From positions 10,709,212-10,773,211 of the forward strand of contig NC_060911.1 of assembly GCF_014805685.1 (NCBI RefSeq): a stretch of DNA of 64,000 nucleotides, in the 5' to 3' direction. This DNA is from Silurus meridionalis. Lineage: Eukaryota; Chordata; Actinopteri; Siluriformes; Siluridae. Each line of letters opens with the position of its first letter. Position 1 is the first letter of the stretch. The translations under genes were made by a program, and so were the position numbers. Positions 33,701-42,309 of the stretch are shown here, piece by piece. Below the pieces are notes generated by a model. That model worked only from the letters and a program-made list of their open reading frames with translations, made no database searches and was not told where the DNA came from.

Positions 33701-36700
33701 TAGAATGGGGGAAATCAAGCTCAATGGATAGAATGCAAGGACATTCGGCCATGGGCGTCCACACCCAACGGTGCATTTTTGTACCTTAGAGAGAAGTACA
33801 GAGGACACTGAGCTTTTTCTCATGAGGCGAAGTGATCTACAGCAGCCCGGCTGTATCTCTGCCATATCTGCTCCACCACTTAGGTGTGCAGCTTCCATTC
33901 CCCGTATAGGGGAACAATAAATCCGCACACCTTTTCCATATGCCTGGGACATGAGTGGCTCTAATAGATAAGAACCTTGTGTCAACATTATCAGTTTTCT
34001 TGCCAACTGATGCAACTGGAGGGAGCGTATGCCTCTCTGCCGGTTGATGTAAGAGACCACCGTGAAATTGTTGGTTTTCACTAGGACATGTTGACCCTTT
34101 ATGAAGGTCAGAAAATGTTTCAGCACTAGAATCAATGTCAACAACTCCAAGTAGTTTATATGTCTCAGGATTCACAGCTCTGCCCATTAAGGTCACTCCC
34201 CAGCCCACTAGGGATGCGTCCGTCATTATAGTAACTCTCGACAACACCACCCCCAAGGGAATCCCTGACCGAAGAGTCGCGGGGTTTCTCCATTGGCAGA
34301 GCTTTTTGATGCATGCATGCGTTACTCTAACCGGTCAACTGAGATGTCACCGGGGACACAACCGCAGATGCGCAACCCATCGCTGGAAATTTCTCATCAT
34401 GAGAAGTCCCAAATGTACTACAGAAATTACAGAGGCCATTAAACTCAGCATCCGTAAGCACACTCTGAATGGGACTAAAGTCCCCGTCTGAAAACGGGAG
34501 AGACACTGTATGAGAGATGCAATTCTCCTCTCTGTCAGCGTGACTTGATAGGAGAGGGAATCTATACTGAGCCCTAGATATTAAGCGAACTGCGCAGGTT
34601 TAAGGCAGCTCTTTTCCCTGTTTATTCTGAATCCTAAGTTGTAGAGATGCGTGACCACGCTCTTCGCATCTCTGATCGCTCGCTCTCTCAATGAGAAGCA
34701 TATCAGATAATCGTCTATTTTAGACAAAATTCGTATCCCGTTGTTCCTCAACGGTAAAAGAGCCGCTTTCACACATTTGCTCCCTCTCTTCGGGATCACA
34801 AAGATATTTTTTGCAAACTACTGCCCTCGGCTGTCCGCCTGGATGCAAAAGTGCCACATTTATTGTGTTTTTTTAATTGTATACATCTGGGAAATAAGAA
34901 TACCAGTGAAGATTTGGGAGAAGAATGTTGTCCTATATGTGTCTGTTATAGGATTCCAGCTGCTCACCAGTTCTGAGTGTCCTTTGTTGTATTTTTTGTT
35001 TCATGATGCGCCAAATGTTTTTAAATGGTGAAAGGTGGAGATGGCAGGCAGGCCAGTTCAGCACCTGGACTACTACAAAGTCATGCTATTGTAATAGAAT
35101 AGTAATTTTGCTCAAATATGCAAGGCCTTCACTAAAAAAACAAAAGACCTGTATAAACCCATCTAAAACCTGTATATACTGTTTAGCATTGACAAAGCTT
35201 TTCCAAATGTACAAGCTGCCCATTTAGGCACTAATGCACTGCCATAACATCATGTTTGTGGCTTTTTGTACTGAGCGCTGATAACATGCTGGATGGTCCC
35301 TCTCCTCTTTAGTCTTACTGTATTTTTCGGACTATAGGCCGCTACTTTTTTCCCACGTTTTGAACCCTGTGGCTTAAACAACGAAGCGGCTATGGATTTT
35401 TCCTGGGTTTTTCCCGGTTTCACAAACTTCAAGCCAAAAAACTGAACCCCATAACATTAGACCAATGAAATTTCCGAACGGAAACAAAAAAACGCACCTC
35501 ACCTGTGTTCTGAGCTGCACGGCATCGGGAGAAAAAACTTCCATCGGGTGATTTTTAAACGCATGACAACGCCAAAAGATAAACTCCCGAGAGAAATAGT
35601 TGTGAAAGGAAGGAGGAAGACAGTGAACAATGACTTTCTTGGTCGGCTACTGTTTAGATACAAGCCGTTGTAACGCGTTGAGTCAGGGTGAAGGGAGAGC
35701 TCGCTATGCTATGCTCCTAAAGGAAGCGCAACATATTTCTACCGTTACACCGTGTGTACTGTGTCTTTCGTTAAAGCCTGTGTAAAGTACATTAGTGTAG
35801 ACACTAATATATATAGTATATAAATATATATTATAGACAGGTGCAGCTTATTCATGTTAAAAATAAAAATATTTGTAAAATTCAGTGGGTGCGGCTTATA
35901 TATAATGCGCTTTATAGTCCGGAAATTACGGTAATTACTTTTGGAGGTTTCCAAAAATACATTTCTGACCACAGAACAGTTTTCCTCTTTGTCAAAGTAC
36001 ATTTTAATTGTACAAGTATTATACAAGTACATTTTAAATGAGCATTGGCCCAGAGAGGACAGAAGCGTTTCTGGATCATGTTCACCAATGGCTTCTTCTT
36101 TGCATGTTAGATATTTCATCTACATTTGTGGATGACATGGCAAACTGTGTTTACAGACATTTTTGAAGGTGATTATAAGCCCATGCAGTGATTTCCATTA
36201 CAGAATCATGACTGTTTTTAATGCAGTGCCATGTGAGGGCCCAAAGATCAAAGGCCCAATATTGATTTTCACCCCTTGTCCCTTCTGCACAAAGATTTCT
36301 CCAGATTCTTTCAAACTTTTGATTATATTATATTTGATGATATTATGTACTGCATAGGGATTGAGATCCCATGGGGTCCCAACACAAATCTTGTGAGACC
36401 AAGTGGTTTTACTTTTGTTGTGGATGGGAGTTGGCGGTCAAACAAATATAGCATGAATCCTGGCATCACGCAGATTCCGCTAGTGGTAATGTTTTGTTTG
36501 AAAGTTGTTTAAGTTAGTGTTTTAAGGCTATTAAAATTTTTTTATAAAAATCCCAGTGTTTTTTATGTGCAGTGCTTTACTAAAAGCATTGCTAAAGTTT
36601 AATGGTTTATGTTTGTTATTATTCTGTAAGTTAATCGCAGCCCTGACGTGTATTAGCACACGTTGCGGGAGCGGGACACACACGTTGCAGGAGTGGGACA

Positions 36701-39700
36701 CACACGTTGCGGGAGTGGGACACACACTTTGCGGGAGCGGGACACACACTTTGCGGGAGCGGGACACACACTTTGCGGGAGCGGGACACAGACGTTGCAG
36801 GAGTGGGACACACACTTTGCAGGAGCAGGACACACACGTTGCAGGAGTGGGACACACACTTTGCAGGAGCGGGACACACACATTGCAGGAGAGGGACACA
36901 CACGTTGCAGGAGCGGAAAACGCACTTTGCGGGAGCGGGACACACACTTTGCGGGAGCGGGACACACACTTTGCGGGAGCGGGACGCACACGTTGCAGAA
37001 GCGGGCGGTAATGGTCACAAATTCAGTGGGATTGGGATTAAGAAAACAGTCCCACGCAGGGCTCTATTATGCTCTGTAAATTATATTCAACTGTTTTGCA
37101 ATTTGTTAAGGAACATTATTCTGAAAATTTTCCACAATTTGTAGACACAGACTTTCACAGATTGGTGAAGCTCTGCCCATCTGCCTATGGGAGAGTGGTA
37201 GCTTAGTGGTTAAGGTGCTGGGTTACTGATCGGGAGGTGCAAGCCCTGGGAGGTTCAAGCCCTGGTATTGCCAAGCTGCCACTCTTGGGCCCTTAAGCAA
37301 GGCCCTTATCCCTCTTTGCTTGGCCAACCCTGCGCTCTGACCCCAGCTTCTGAGCAAGCTGGGATATGCAAAGAACAAATTTCACTGTGCTGTAATGTAT
37401 ATGTGACAAATAAAGGCTATTCTATTCTATTTTTACTTCTGAGAGACTCTGCCTCTAAGATACACTATTTATACCCAGTCATCCTACTGACCTGTTATCA
37501 ATTAACCTGATTAGATGTAAAATGTTTCTCTAACTGTTTAATTTTAATAACTTAAATTAAACTTAAACTTAAATTTTAAATACTTTTTTTGAGACGTGTT
37601 GCAGCCATCAAATTCAAAATTAGCTTATTTTTTCAAAAATATATTTACTCTTTTGCTCAAGTTAAACATTTGATATGTTTTCCATGTTCTATTAAGAATA
37701 AAATACAGGTTTATTAGATTTGCTAATCATTGCATTCTGTGTTTTATTTACATATTATATCAAACTCTTTTGTATTAAAAAGGTGGTACAACTTTTCAGT
37801 TGGATAAGCTTTTAAATGAAACAGTAAAATATAGTTAGGCAGAATCACGACCTAAAATCTGTGTCATACTGTATGCGGTTTCATCACTGCAGGCAGAAGG
37901 GCATAGTGAATGTACTTTAAATCAACCACAAGAAGACCAAGAGGAAGCTGGAGGTGGCATGTTTTGCATTACTGCTGTTGACCTAAATATCAGAGACAAT
38001 GGTTAGAGCTGAGAAGTTTTCTCACCATCTTACAAAGCCATCTCTCTGTAGTTACTGCTTATGATGTGTGCACATGTGTGTACGCGTGTATATGGTGGGG
38101 GTGTATGTGTGTGTGTGTGTGGAGGGGGTGACCTCACCATATCTTTTATCTGCGAGAGTGTAATCTGCAATGTAACATTAAGAGCCTTGTCCGTGTCCTC
38201 CACAGGCCTCAAAGCCTTAGAGTAATTATCCATCAGATTGTTGAGAAGCTTCTGAGCGTAGCGGCCTTGAGCAGATAGCGCCACTGCAGTAAAAAAAGAG
38301 AGAGTAATGGGGACAGAAAGAGATTTAGTACAGGTGGATTTTACACTGGTTTGGTTTGCATTTTGAACAACAGAATACAAGAGTTGATGTGATCAAACAC
38401 ACACATAGTCAAAATTGGAAAGTAACAATTTAGGTTTTTAGATGAATTTTAAATGTAAAAAAATGTTTAATTCTGTTATTTTACTTAAGTATTTTTTGGT
38501 TAAAAAAAACATTTAAAATTAATTTTAAATAATTTTAAATAATATCAGATAACAAATAATAATATTTGAATAAATAAATAAATCATTAAATAAATAAAAA
38601 TAATGTAGGGGGAAAAATCAAGGCCCGGAAAAACTACTGCGCTGATTGATTGATGGACAGAGAACAAACATGCTAAACTCACAAAAAAGAAAGATGGAGA
38701 CGGACAAGACAGACGGCAGTTATGCAGACTTGACTGAGAGCGAAATGCTGTCAAATCCAAAGTTGTTCAATGTGTGCACGTATTGTCTGAATCCTGAATC
38801 TGCATTTGCAATTTCTCTTATCATAAACGACATTATAAACTTTTTTTGCTGCTGAGAACTTACATTAGACTCGTCATGGGTTGGTGTTTTTTGTTTTTGT
38901 TATTGCACTTTAACTTGTAAAGGAGTTCCTTTAATTATAAACAATTAGAAAGTAAATTTCACGCTGAGTAAATTTTAAATGACCTACCTTTTACTTGTAC
39001 TTTAGTAGATTTTAAGACTGGTAACTTTACATGTATTTAAGTAAAATGTCATTCAAATAACAGTACTTTTACTTGAGTAGAACATTTTACAACCTCAGCA
39101 TATAGTATCATGTACATAAAAACACAAAGGTATATTCATAAACATTACTGATATTTTTAATCACGTAAAAAACTGCCTAAGAAATGACCAATATACATAT
39201 TAACTTAAGAAGTGAAACATAATAGGTTTGTACTGTCATAGGACAAAAAAATCTAAATGGCAGGTGTGTATGATGTACAATAACTTTCTTGAAGCAGGGG
39301 TAAGATGACAGATTTTTTTATCTTCTTTTTTCTCACATTCTGGTTATTCAATATTTCCTATCCACTAGCTACAAACTAAGGCTAGTGAAGTGTAGCACAT
39401 GCTTCCTCCAAGACACATAAATCCAGACACTACCTGTTTATGAGCTGCTCTTTATGTCACAGAGTCTACAAACCCGGATCTACAGTAAAAGCTCTCTGCC
39501 ACATACATTGTATTACATACCCTCATTAATGGTTATTGGCATTCTTTCAAGAGAGAGAAAGAGAGTAATGCAATAATCCTCCCATCCAGAGACCATTGAC
39601 AATTTTGTTTAATTAGACTGCTGGTCATGAATGGCTCTGTTGTAAAGTGCTGTTACTGGATACAGAGTTACTTGGATATTAAACATCTCTTCAGAGAAAA

Positions 39701-39897
39701 CTTCACTATATCAAGTAGGTGCCATACTGTAGTTACAGCATTAATTATACAACATTTATTTATTTACTTCATAAAATTATGTTTGTTTAGGAAATTTTTA
39801 TTACAGTAAAATTATATAATTCACTATCATGCAACATTAGTCACTACTCACCATGAAGTCGCATACTGATAAGAAGTCCAAGAATGCAAACCTTCAT
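18629..39897 (-). CDS. chrna9: Nicotinic acetylcholine receptor subunit alpha-9-like, complete six-exon CDS (553 aa)
   Basis: This is a ligand-gated cation channel subunit; alpha-9 (with alpha-10) forms the Ca2+-permeable cholinergic receptor of vertebrate hair cells. The exons are 39852-39897, 38138-38283, 27770-27924, 24750-24933, 22514-22868 and 18629-19404. All have GT/AG borders and matching phases, giving 1662 nt with stop. The protein has a leader (about 1-20), an extracellular domain with a 13-residue Cys-loop (C150-C164), the alpha-subunit vicinal pair YGCC (C215-C216), four membrane helices (TM1-3 about 235-325, TM4 at the C-terminus) and an amphipathic [12 protein letters not shown] helix. 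The stretch [20 protein letters not shown] and NTNV-type segments fit alpha-9 best; TM2-TM3 is somewhat alpha-10-like. It exceeds human alpha-9 (about 479 aa) because of a long TM3-TM4 loop. chrna9a, chrna9b and chrna10 paralogues cannot be separated by eye. Confidence 0.9.
19640..21340 (+). mobile_element. L2-clade LINE, decayed, RT and 3' UTR
   Basis: It begins in the RT N-terminal region ([14 protein letters not shown] coding near 19750), passes a mutated YADDTQLY region near 20110-20150, and keeps frames at 20298-20624 and 20677-20886 with the C-terminal L2 motifs. Many frameshifts are present. The 3' UTR has a CT-rich tract near 21250-21295 and stops short of the L2 terminus. Confidence 0.85.
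21355..21500 (-). mobile_element. Tc1-like fragment
   Basis: 'GACGAGCTATTGTAGCTCGA' and the end 'AGCAGGTGGTCATGATGTTA' match the Tc1 family whose other end is at 26240 and 27560. Orientation is inferred. Confidence 0.4.
21540..22005 (-). mobile_element. L2-clade LINE 3' UTR
   Basis: It starts at the L2 terminus ('ATTTTTATTTGTATAGCGCT') and runs through the conserved L2 3' UTR blocks shared with 13020-13450. No coding part is present. Confidence 0.8.
22098..22160. mobile_element. Mariner-like terminal fragment
   Basis: 'ACGAGGTGGTATCAAAAAG' matches the inverted terminus of the mariner family at 62072-62610. Only one end is present. Confidence 0.45.
22514..22868 (-). CDS. chrna9: chrna9 exon 5: late ligand-binding domain, TM1, TM2
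   Basis: 355 nt, residues 178-295. It holds the agonist-site pair [10 protein letters not shown]1 ([18 protein letters not shown]) and TM2 ([18 protein letters not shown]), ending at PLI-G just before TM3. The acceptor is CTCTAG and the donor GTGAGT. C201 (WECHGMP) is an extra cysteine where the human residue, from memory, is valine. Confidence 0.93.
23372..23695 (+). mobile_element. Tc1-like element, left end only
   Basis: 'ACAGTGAGGAAAATAAGTAT' then 'TTGAACACCCTGC' is a typical Tc1 terminus, with an internal repeat of 'AATAAGTATTTGAACACC' at about 23556. It is truncated before any transposase code. Confidence 0.6.
24070..24205 (+). mobile_element. SINE-like, tRNA-derived fragment
   Basis: 'GGTGGTAGCCTAGTGG' resembles a pol III A box; a B-box-like 'GATTTAAGTCCC' follows 50 bp later. 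No long 3' tail is seen. Confidence 0.4.
24750..24933 (-). CDS. chrna9: chrna9 exon 4: Cys-loop exon
   Basis: 184 nt, residues 116-177. It includes [19 protein letters not shown] and the Cys-loop C150[14 protein letters not shown]164, then [10 protein letters not shown]. The donor GTGATA starts at 24749; the acceptor is TTTTTTTCAG. Confidence 0.93.
25010..26230 (+). mobile_element. Full-length Tc1/mariner element with perfect 30-bp inverted repeats
   Basis: The element is 1,221 bp. Its first 30 bases (starting CACTCACCGGCCACTTTATT) are the exact reverse complement of its last 30, and it is flanked by TA at 25008-25009 and 26231-26232. It lies in chrna9 intron 3, opposite to the gene. Confidence 0.95.
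25157..26150 (+). pseudogene. Tc1-type transposase, broken by one frameshift and one stop
   Basis: The start at 25157 opens an N-terminal helix-turn-helix ([20 protein letters not shown].., [12 protein letters not shown]) that stops after about 55 codons. The main frame resumes at 25335 after a +1 shift, has an in-frame TAG at 25719-25721, and continues 25740-26150. Catalytic motifs are visible: WSDES (first D), QQDN (second D) and [10 protein letters not shown] (E). Because the termini are perfect and only a few lesions exist, the copy is probably young. Confidence 0.9.
26240..27565 (+). mobile_element. Tc1-like element split by an RTE-like LINE
   Basis: The left end (26240-26313, 'AATAACACTGATTATCTCTT') and the right part (27236-27565) belong to one family. 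The right part encodes a transposase N-terminus, [20 protein letters not shown] then [18 protein letters not shown], a helix-turn-helix. The rest of the transposase is missing; the right end reads 'TATTAGGCAGGTGGTCATAA'. Confidence 0.75.
26314..27235 (+). mobile_element. RTE-like LINE, 5'-truncated, with exact 16-bp target duplication
   Basis: It carries the end of a reverse transcriptase: [10 protein letters not shown], catalytic [34 protein letters not shown], then a C-terminal part [20 protein letters not shown] and the end CGDP followed by (GAA)n. A stop at 26458-26460 breaks the frame before the ALSPFLF motif. About 100 bp are deleted near 26890-26900 relative to the copy at 29259-29785. 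ATCTCTTCATCATGGC flanks it at 26298-26313 and 27236-27251. Confidence 0.9.
27686..27749. repeat. (TA)n microsatellite beside chrna9 exon 3
   Basis: About 62 bp of alternating TA lie about 20 nt inside intron 3 from the exon 3 donor. Confidence 0.95.
27770..27924 (-). CDS. chrna9: chrna9 exon 3
   Basis: 155 nt, residues 65-115 plus two bases. [20 protein letters not shown], then [13 protein letters not shown]. The donor GTAACG is non-optimal; the acceptor is GATAG. Confidence 0.93.
28225..28500. repeat. SINE-like repeats
   Basis: 'CTCTTATCCAGAGCAACTTA' (28250) belongs to a very common fish interspersed repeat. A second SINE-like piece follows at about 28380-28500. No terminal tails are clear. 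Confidence 0.4.
28492..28812. repeat. Two nested inverted repeats
   Basis: A short hairpin at 28492-28546 has arms GAAAATGCACAATTCTAAAT and ATTTTAAATTGTGCATTTTC around a small loop. A wider pair has an arm at about 28547-28620 (CATTTATGGACATCTATGAT) repeated inverted at about 28743-28810 (ATCATAGATGTCCATAAATG). A Tc1-like terminus 'AAAATAAGTATTGAACACG' lies between them. Confidence 0.75.
29259..29785 (-). mobile_element. RTE-like LINE, 5'-truncated
   Basis: On the minus strand the frames 29547-29777 and 29287-29499 encode [20 protein letters not shown].., then [19 protein letters not shown] and the [12 protein letters not shown] segment, ending CGDP with a (GAA)n tail. CACGT occurs at both edges (29254-29258 and 29786-29790), a possible remnant of the target duplication. 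Confidence 0.85.
29925..30924 (+). pseudogene. Tc1 transposase with one nonsense and one frameshift
   Basis: The N-terminal part 29925-30359 has paired HTH DNA-binding motifs ([40 protein letters not shown]) and a GRPPKL hook. TGA replaces a tryptophan codon at about 30357-30359. Reading continues with the first catalytic motif WSDETK, then shifts frame near 30440-30480 into the C-terminal part (30334-30924 frame) with [12 protein letters not shown] and [17 protein letters not shown], ending VGSTKY. Total length is near the family norm of about 340 residues. Confidence 0.9.
31014..31690 (+). pseudogene. Second, older Tc1 transposase fragment
   Basis: A different Tc1 family, heavily decayed. 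Pieces include 'TGGTCAGATGAGACCAAAAT' (the SDETK motif) at about 31320 and a frame at 31435-31671 ([26 protein letters not shown], then [16 protein letters not shown]). The N-terminus and right terminus are missing. Confidence 0.75.
31691..32319. other. No gene seen
   Basis: AT-rich part of chrna9 intron 2; no recognisable repeat or exon. Confidence 0.5.
32320..34830 (-). mobile_element. DIRS-type (tyrosine-recombinase) retrotransposon, decayed
   Basis: Read on the minus strand, the order is: RT end at 34799-34581 ([35 protein letters not shown]); RNase H-like region at 34256-33488 ([35 protein letters not shown]); then a recombinase region at 33394-32966 ([33 protein letters not shown]) and 32762-32520. 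This RT, RNase H, tyrosine recombinase order without an integrase is diagnostic of DIRS elements. Several frameshifts break it. The 32330-32460 region with 'CCCATAGTGAAACACCTCAC' may be a terminal repeat part. Confidence 0.8.
35317..35933. mobile_element. Non-autonomous element with GGACTATA-type inverted ends
   Basis: The left 'ACTGTATTTTTCGGACTATA' and right 'TATAGTCCGGAAATTACGGT' are inverted, with inner GCCGC/GCGGC motifs also paired. No transposase. The superfamily is not assigned. Confidence 0.65.
36657..37010. repeat. 22-bp minisatellite, about 16 units
   Basis: The unit is close to GGGACACACACTTTGCGGGAGC, with CGTTGC/CTTTGC and GAGC/GAGT variants. Because 22 is not a multiple of 3 and the unit lacks stops, long cysteine-rich frames appear on both strands (36531-37144); they are repeat artefacts. 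Confidence 0.95.
37185..37432 (+). mobile_element. tRNA-derived SINE with (TATTC)n tail
   Basis: An A-box-like 'TAGCTTAGTGGTTAAGGTGC' at about 37200 and a B-box-like 'GGTTCAAGCCC' at about 37252 are followed by the body 'GCCCTTAAGCAAGGCCCTTA' and the tail TATTCTATTCTATTT. A related fragment is at 48010-48215. Confidence 0.75.
38138..38283 (-). CDS. chrna9: chrna9 exon 2
   Basis: 146 nt, residues 16-64. It completes the leader, then gives [20 protein letters not shown] and [20 protein letters not shown]. The acceptor is CTGCAG and the donor GTGAGG starts at 38137, with a CA repeat about 17 nt into the intron. Confidence 0.93.
38990..39105 (-). mobile_element. hAT-like MITE fragment
   Basis: 'AGTACTTTTACTTGAGTAGA' with surrounding TTTACTTGTACTTTAGTAGA motifs resembles, in reverse, the element at 10310. 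It lies in chrna9 intron 1. Confidence 0.35.
39852..39897 (-). CDS. chrna9: chrna9 exon 1 (start and leader)
   Basis: 46 nt coding, [15 protein letters not shown] plus one base. The donor is GTGAGT. Phase 1 matches exon 2, where the leader continues as VALSA. The sequence before the ATG (AAAAAAG) gives a purine at -3. Confidence 0.85.
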
Positions 39898-39905
39898 CTT
39901 TTTTT

Positions 39906-40534
39906 TATACTTAAATCAAGTTGACCAAAACGACAAAAACAAATAGATTAAATACCTCAGTAGGGGCAGGATTTAAAAGCCACAGCTATGGGTGTGCGCT
40001 ACTCGCATAGTGCTCAGGCACAGGCTGACTTTACAGCACACTACATACAGAGCAAGGCCTGAATGTCAATCTTCCTGTGTCTGTGGAACAAGACCTGGGG
40101 TATCACATAGCATGTGAACACACACACACACATACACACATTTTCTCTTAGTATCTAAGGAAACCAGGTGAAATCATGATCTCCAAACACAGGGTTGCAT
40201 TAGCATGACAGAAAAATGCCATCACCTGGTAGAGTATTTGAAATATTAAAATTCAGATTTAATGTAAAGTGTTTGTTGAAGTCACAGGCTCATCTCATCT
40301 TACAATATCTGGTAACACGTTACTTAAGGATAGTGTTCCTAGGGCAACATGCAGTAACACCTGCACTGCTTCCTCGTGACATGTGACATAATCATACTTA
40401 AATACTGTGAGGCATTTCAACGAATATAAAACAAAATTCAGAAATGTAAGAGGAACATAAACCATGAGCACAAGGAGAACAAGAATAAGACAGCAGGTAA
40501 AACAGGACAAATAAGCAAAGGACTCTTGATGAGC
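39906..40534. other. chrna9 upstream region; no gene seen
   Basis: Short (CA)n near 40122-40139. No recognised promoter motif. Confidence 0.4.
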
Positions 40535-40755
40535 AAATGAGCAAAGGACTCTTCACTGACATCTTTATCATCTCCCTGAGCAGCAAGGTTGTTCCTACGT
40601 GCCTCAAGACAACGACCATCTTCCCCATGTCGAAGAAGTCTATAGTTTCCAGGAGGAACGCTGTTTCATTTCACTGTGTACTGCGTCAGCTATGTATGGT
40701 TGAAATGACAATAACATAGTCAAGTCAATGACAATGACTTGACTTGACTTGACTT
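40535..40755 (+). mobile_element. CTTGACT-tailed LINE with RT scrap (copy 4)
   Basis: A frame (40537-40719) starts [20 protein letters not shown], resembling the LINE RT region before PVPKK. It fuses directly to the 3' terminal block ('GGAACGCTGTTTCATTTCAC') and a TTGACTTGACT tail, so it is an internally deleted copy. Confidence 0.65.
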
Positions 40756-41034
40756 TTGGAACTTCACTGTCTCGGATCGCAAGACCCAACAGAGGATAGT
40801 GAGGACAGATCATCGGAGTCTCTCTCCACTCTATCACGGACATTTACACCACACACTGCATACGCGAAATCAACAGCATTGTGGACGACCCCACACACCC
40901 CTCACACACATATAACTCTCCTACCATCAGGAAAGAAGTCCTGAAGCATTCGGGCCTCACATCCAGACTGTGCAACAGCTTTTTCCCGCAAGCCATCAGG
41001 TTTCTCAACACAGAACTGAACTGAAACTGAAACT

Positions 41035-41069
<35 letters not shown>

Positions 41070-41592
41070 TGAACTGTGTGTTACTGAACTGTACAACCTG
41101 AACTTAACACGCACTCATTACTCATCTCAATCCATTCCACCACCATTTTTTATTATTATTTATATTTAATCATATTATTCTGTTTACATGCTGTTTTTTT
41201 GCACCTCTTGACTGCTGCTACTGCTGTTTTTGCACTGCATTGTGTTTCTGGTTACAAATACTCTTTGTTCATAGTCCTTTATAGTCCCCTTTTGCACAGT
41301 ACTGTATAATCACAGTATACAGTAGATTTACTGGTTGGCACTATTTTGTATTTTGTGTTATGTGGATTTGTCCCACACTTGTGTTGTCTGTCTGCACTGT
41401 TTTTTTGTCTGCACTGTTTGCACTCGGTTGCTCTCGATGCACTTTATGTAGCTTCATGTTGTGTGATGTAGCTCCATGTTGTTTAATGTGGCACCAGGGT
41501 TCTGGAGGAACGTTGTCTAATTTTCACTGTGTTCTGCGTCAGCTATATATGGTACAAATGACAATAAAAGCTTCTTGACTTGACTTGACAGG
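40756..41592 (+). mobile_element. CTTGACT-tailed LINE with ORF C-terminus (copy 5)
   Basis: It starts in degraded ORF C-terminal sequence ('AGTCTCTCTCCACTCTATCA', 'CCATCAGGTTTCTCAACACA'), has a (CA)n tract at 41036-41064, then the family 3' UTR and tail. It is directly head-to-tail with copy 4. Confidence 0.65.
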
Positions 41593-41638
41593 AATATGCA
41601 AAAACGAGGACTTTAATACAGTGCTATGAGAGAGAAAG

Positions 41639-41690
<52 letters not shown>

Positions 41691-41711
41691 TGTGTGTGTG
41701 TGTGTGTGTGA

Positions 41712-41766
<55 letters not shown>
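41639..41766. repeat. (TG)n microsatellite
   Basis: Two long TG runs with one TCTG and one AGTGCG interruption. Confidence 0.95.
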
Positions 41767-41767
<1 letters not shown>

Positions 41768-42309
41768 TCACTGGGGTCAAGTGCTGATTTTAGTACTAAA
41801 ATAATGCTAATACTAATAAATACTTATAATGTTTTATTTAAACAGCTGTCAGTTTTTATATGGACTTTATTTTAATATCATATTGATTGCAGACCTCAGG
41901 ATGTTTTTAGGATGAGTTTAGAATGTAATGACAACTGACTTTAGACATGCACCAGTACCAGCTTCATGACGATTTGGGAAATTGGACTTTGAGGATAAAA
42001 AAACTTTGAATCAATAGCCAAAAAATATTTTACATGTGCTGTTTCTCCATCTTTGAACATTTAAACGCTTTGGAATGGAGGAGTTGTTGTTAAACCTGTT
42101 AAACATATGATGATCGCAGATGTTGAGCTAATTTATGAGTTGATCAGGAGCTCCTGCTTCTACAACTCCAACTGACTGTATAAGAGTATAGAAAGGACAT
42201 TACTCATAATCACACACTTCAGTGCTCATAATTCTCACTCTCCGAGAGTTTTTTTACATTCACTCCAGGCTGCTCATCAGGGATAATTACACATTCATTT
42301 AAATATAAG
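41767..42309. other. No gene seen
   Basis: AT-rich intergenic DNA between the TG array and a mariner remnant. Confidence 0.45.

Larger units (their letters stand above)
34850..37800. mobile_element. Older DNA-transposon remnant with three nested repeats
   Basis: The segments 34850-35316, 35934-36530 and 37435-37800 read as consecutive parts of a common fish mariner-type element recognised from memory (for example 'TTCATGATGCGCCAAATG', 'TTTCTGACCACAGAACAG', 'TTTCTCCAGATTC', 'GACGTGTTGCAGCCATCAAA'). Between them lie a TIR element, a minisatellite and a SINE. No frame is open. Confidence 0.5.

Noticed and set aside
36531..37144. Overlapping cysteine-rich frames of 110-150 codons on both strands
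   Set aside because: They are produced by a stop-free 22-bp tandem repeat; six frames are open for the same reason.
18629..39897. Assignment of the receptor as alpha-10
   Set aside because: TM2-TM3 has some alpha-10-like residues, but the N-terminal domain, the Cys-loop exon and the C-terminal tail resemble alpha-9 more, and rhoh/n4bp2 neighbour CHRNA9 in human. It is not excluded for fish paralogues.
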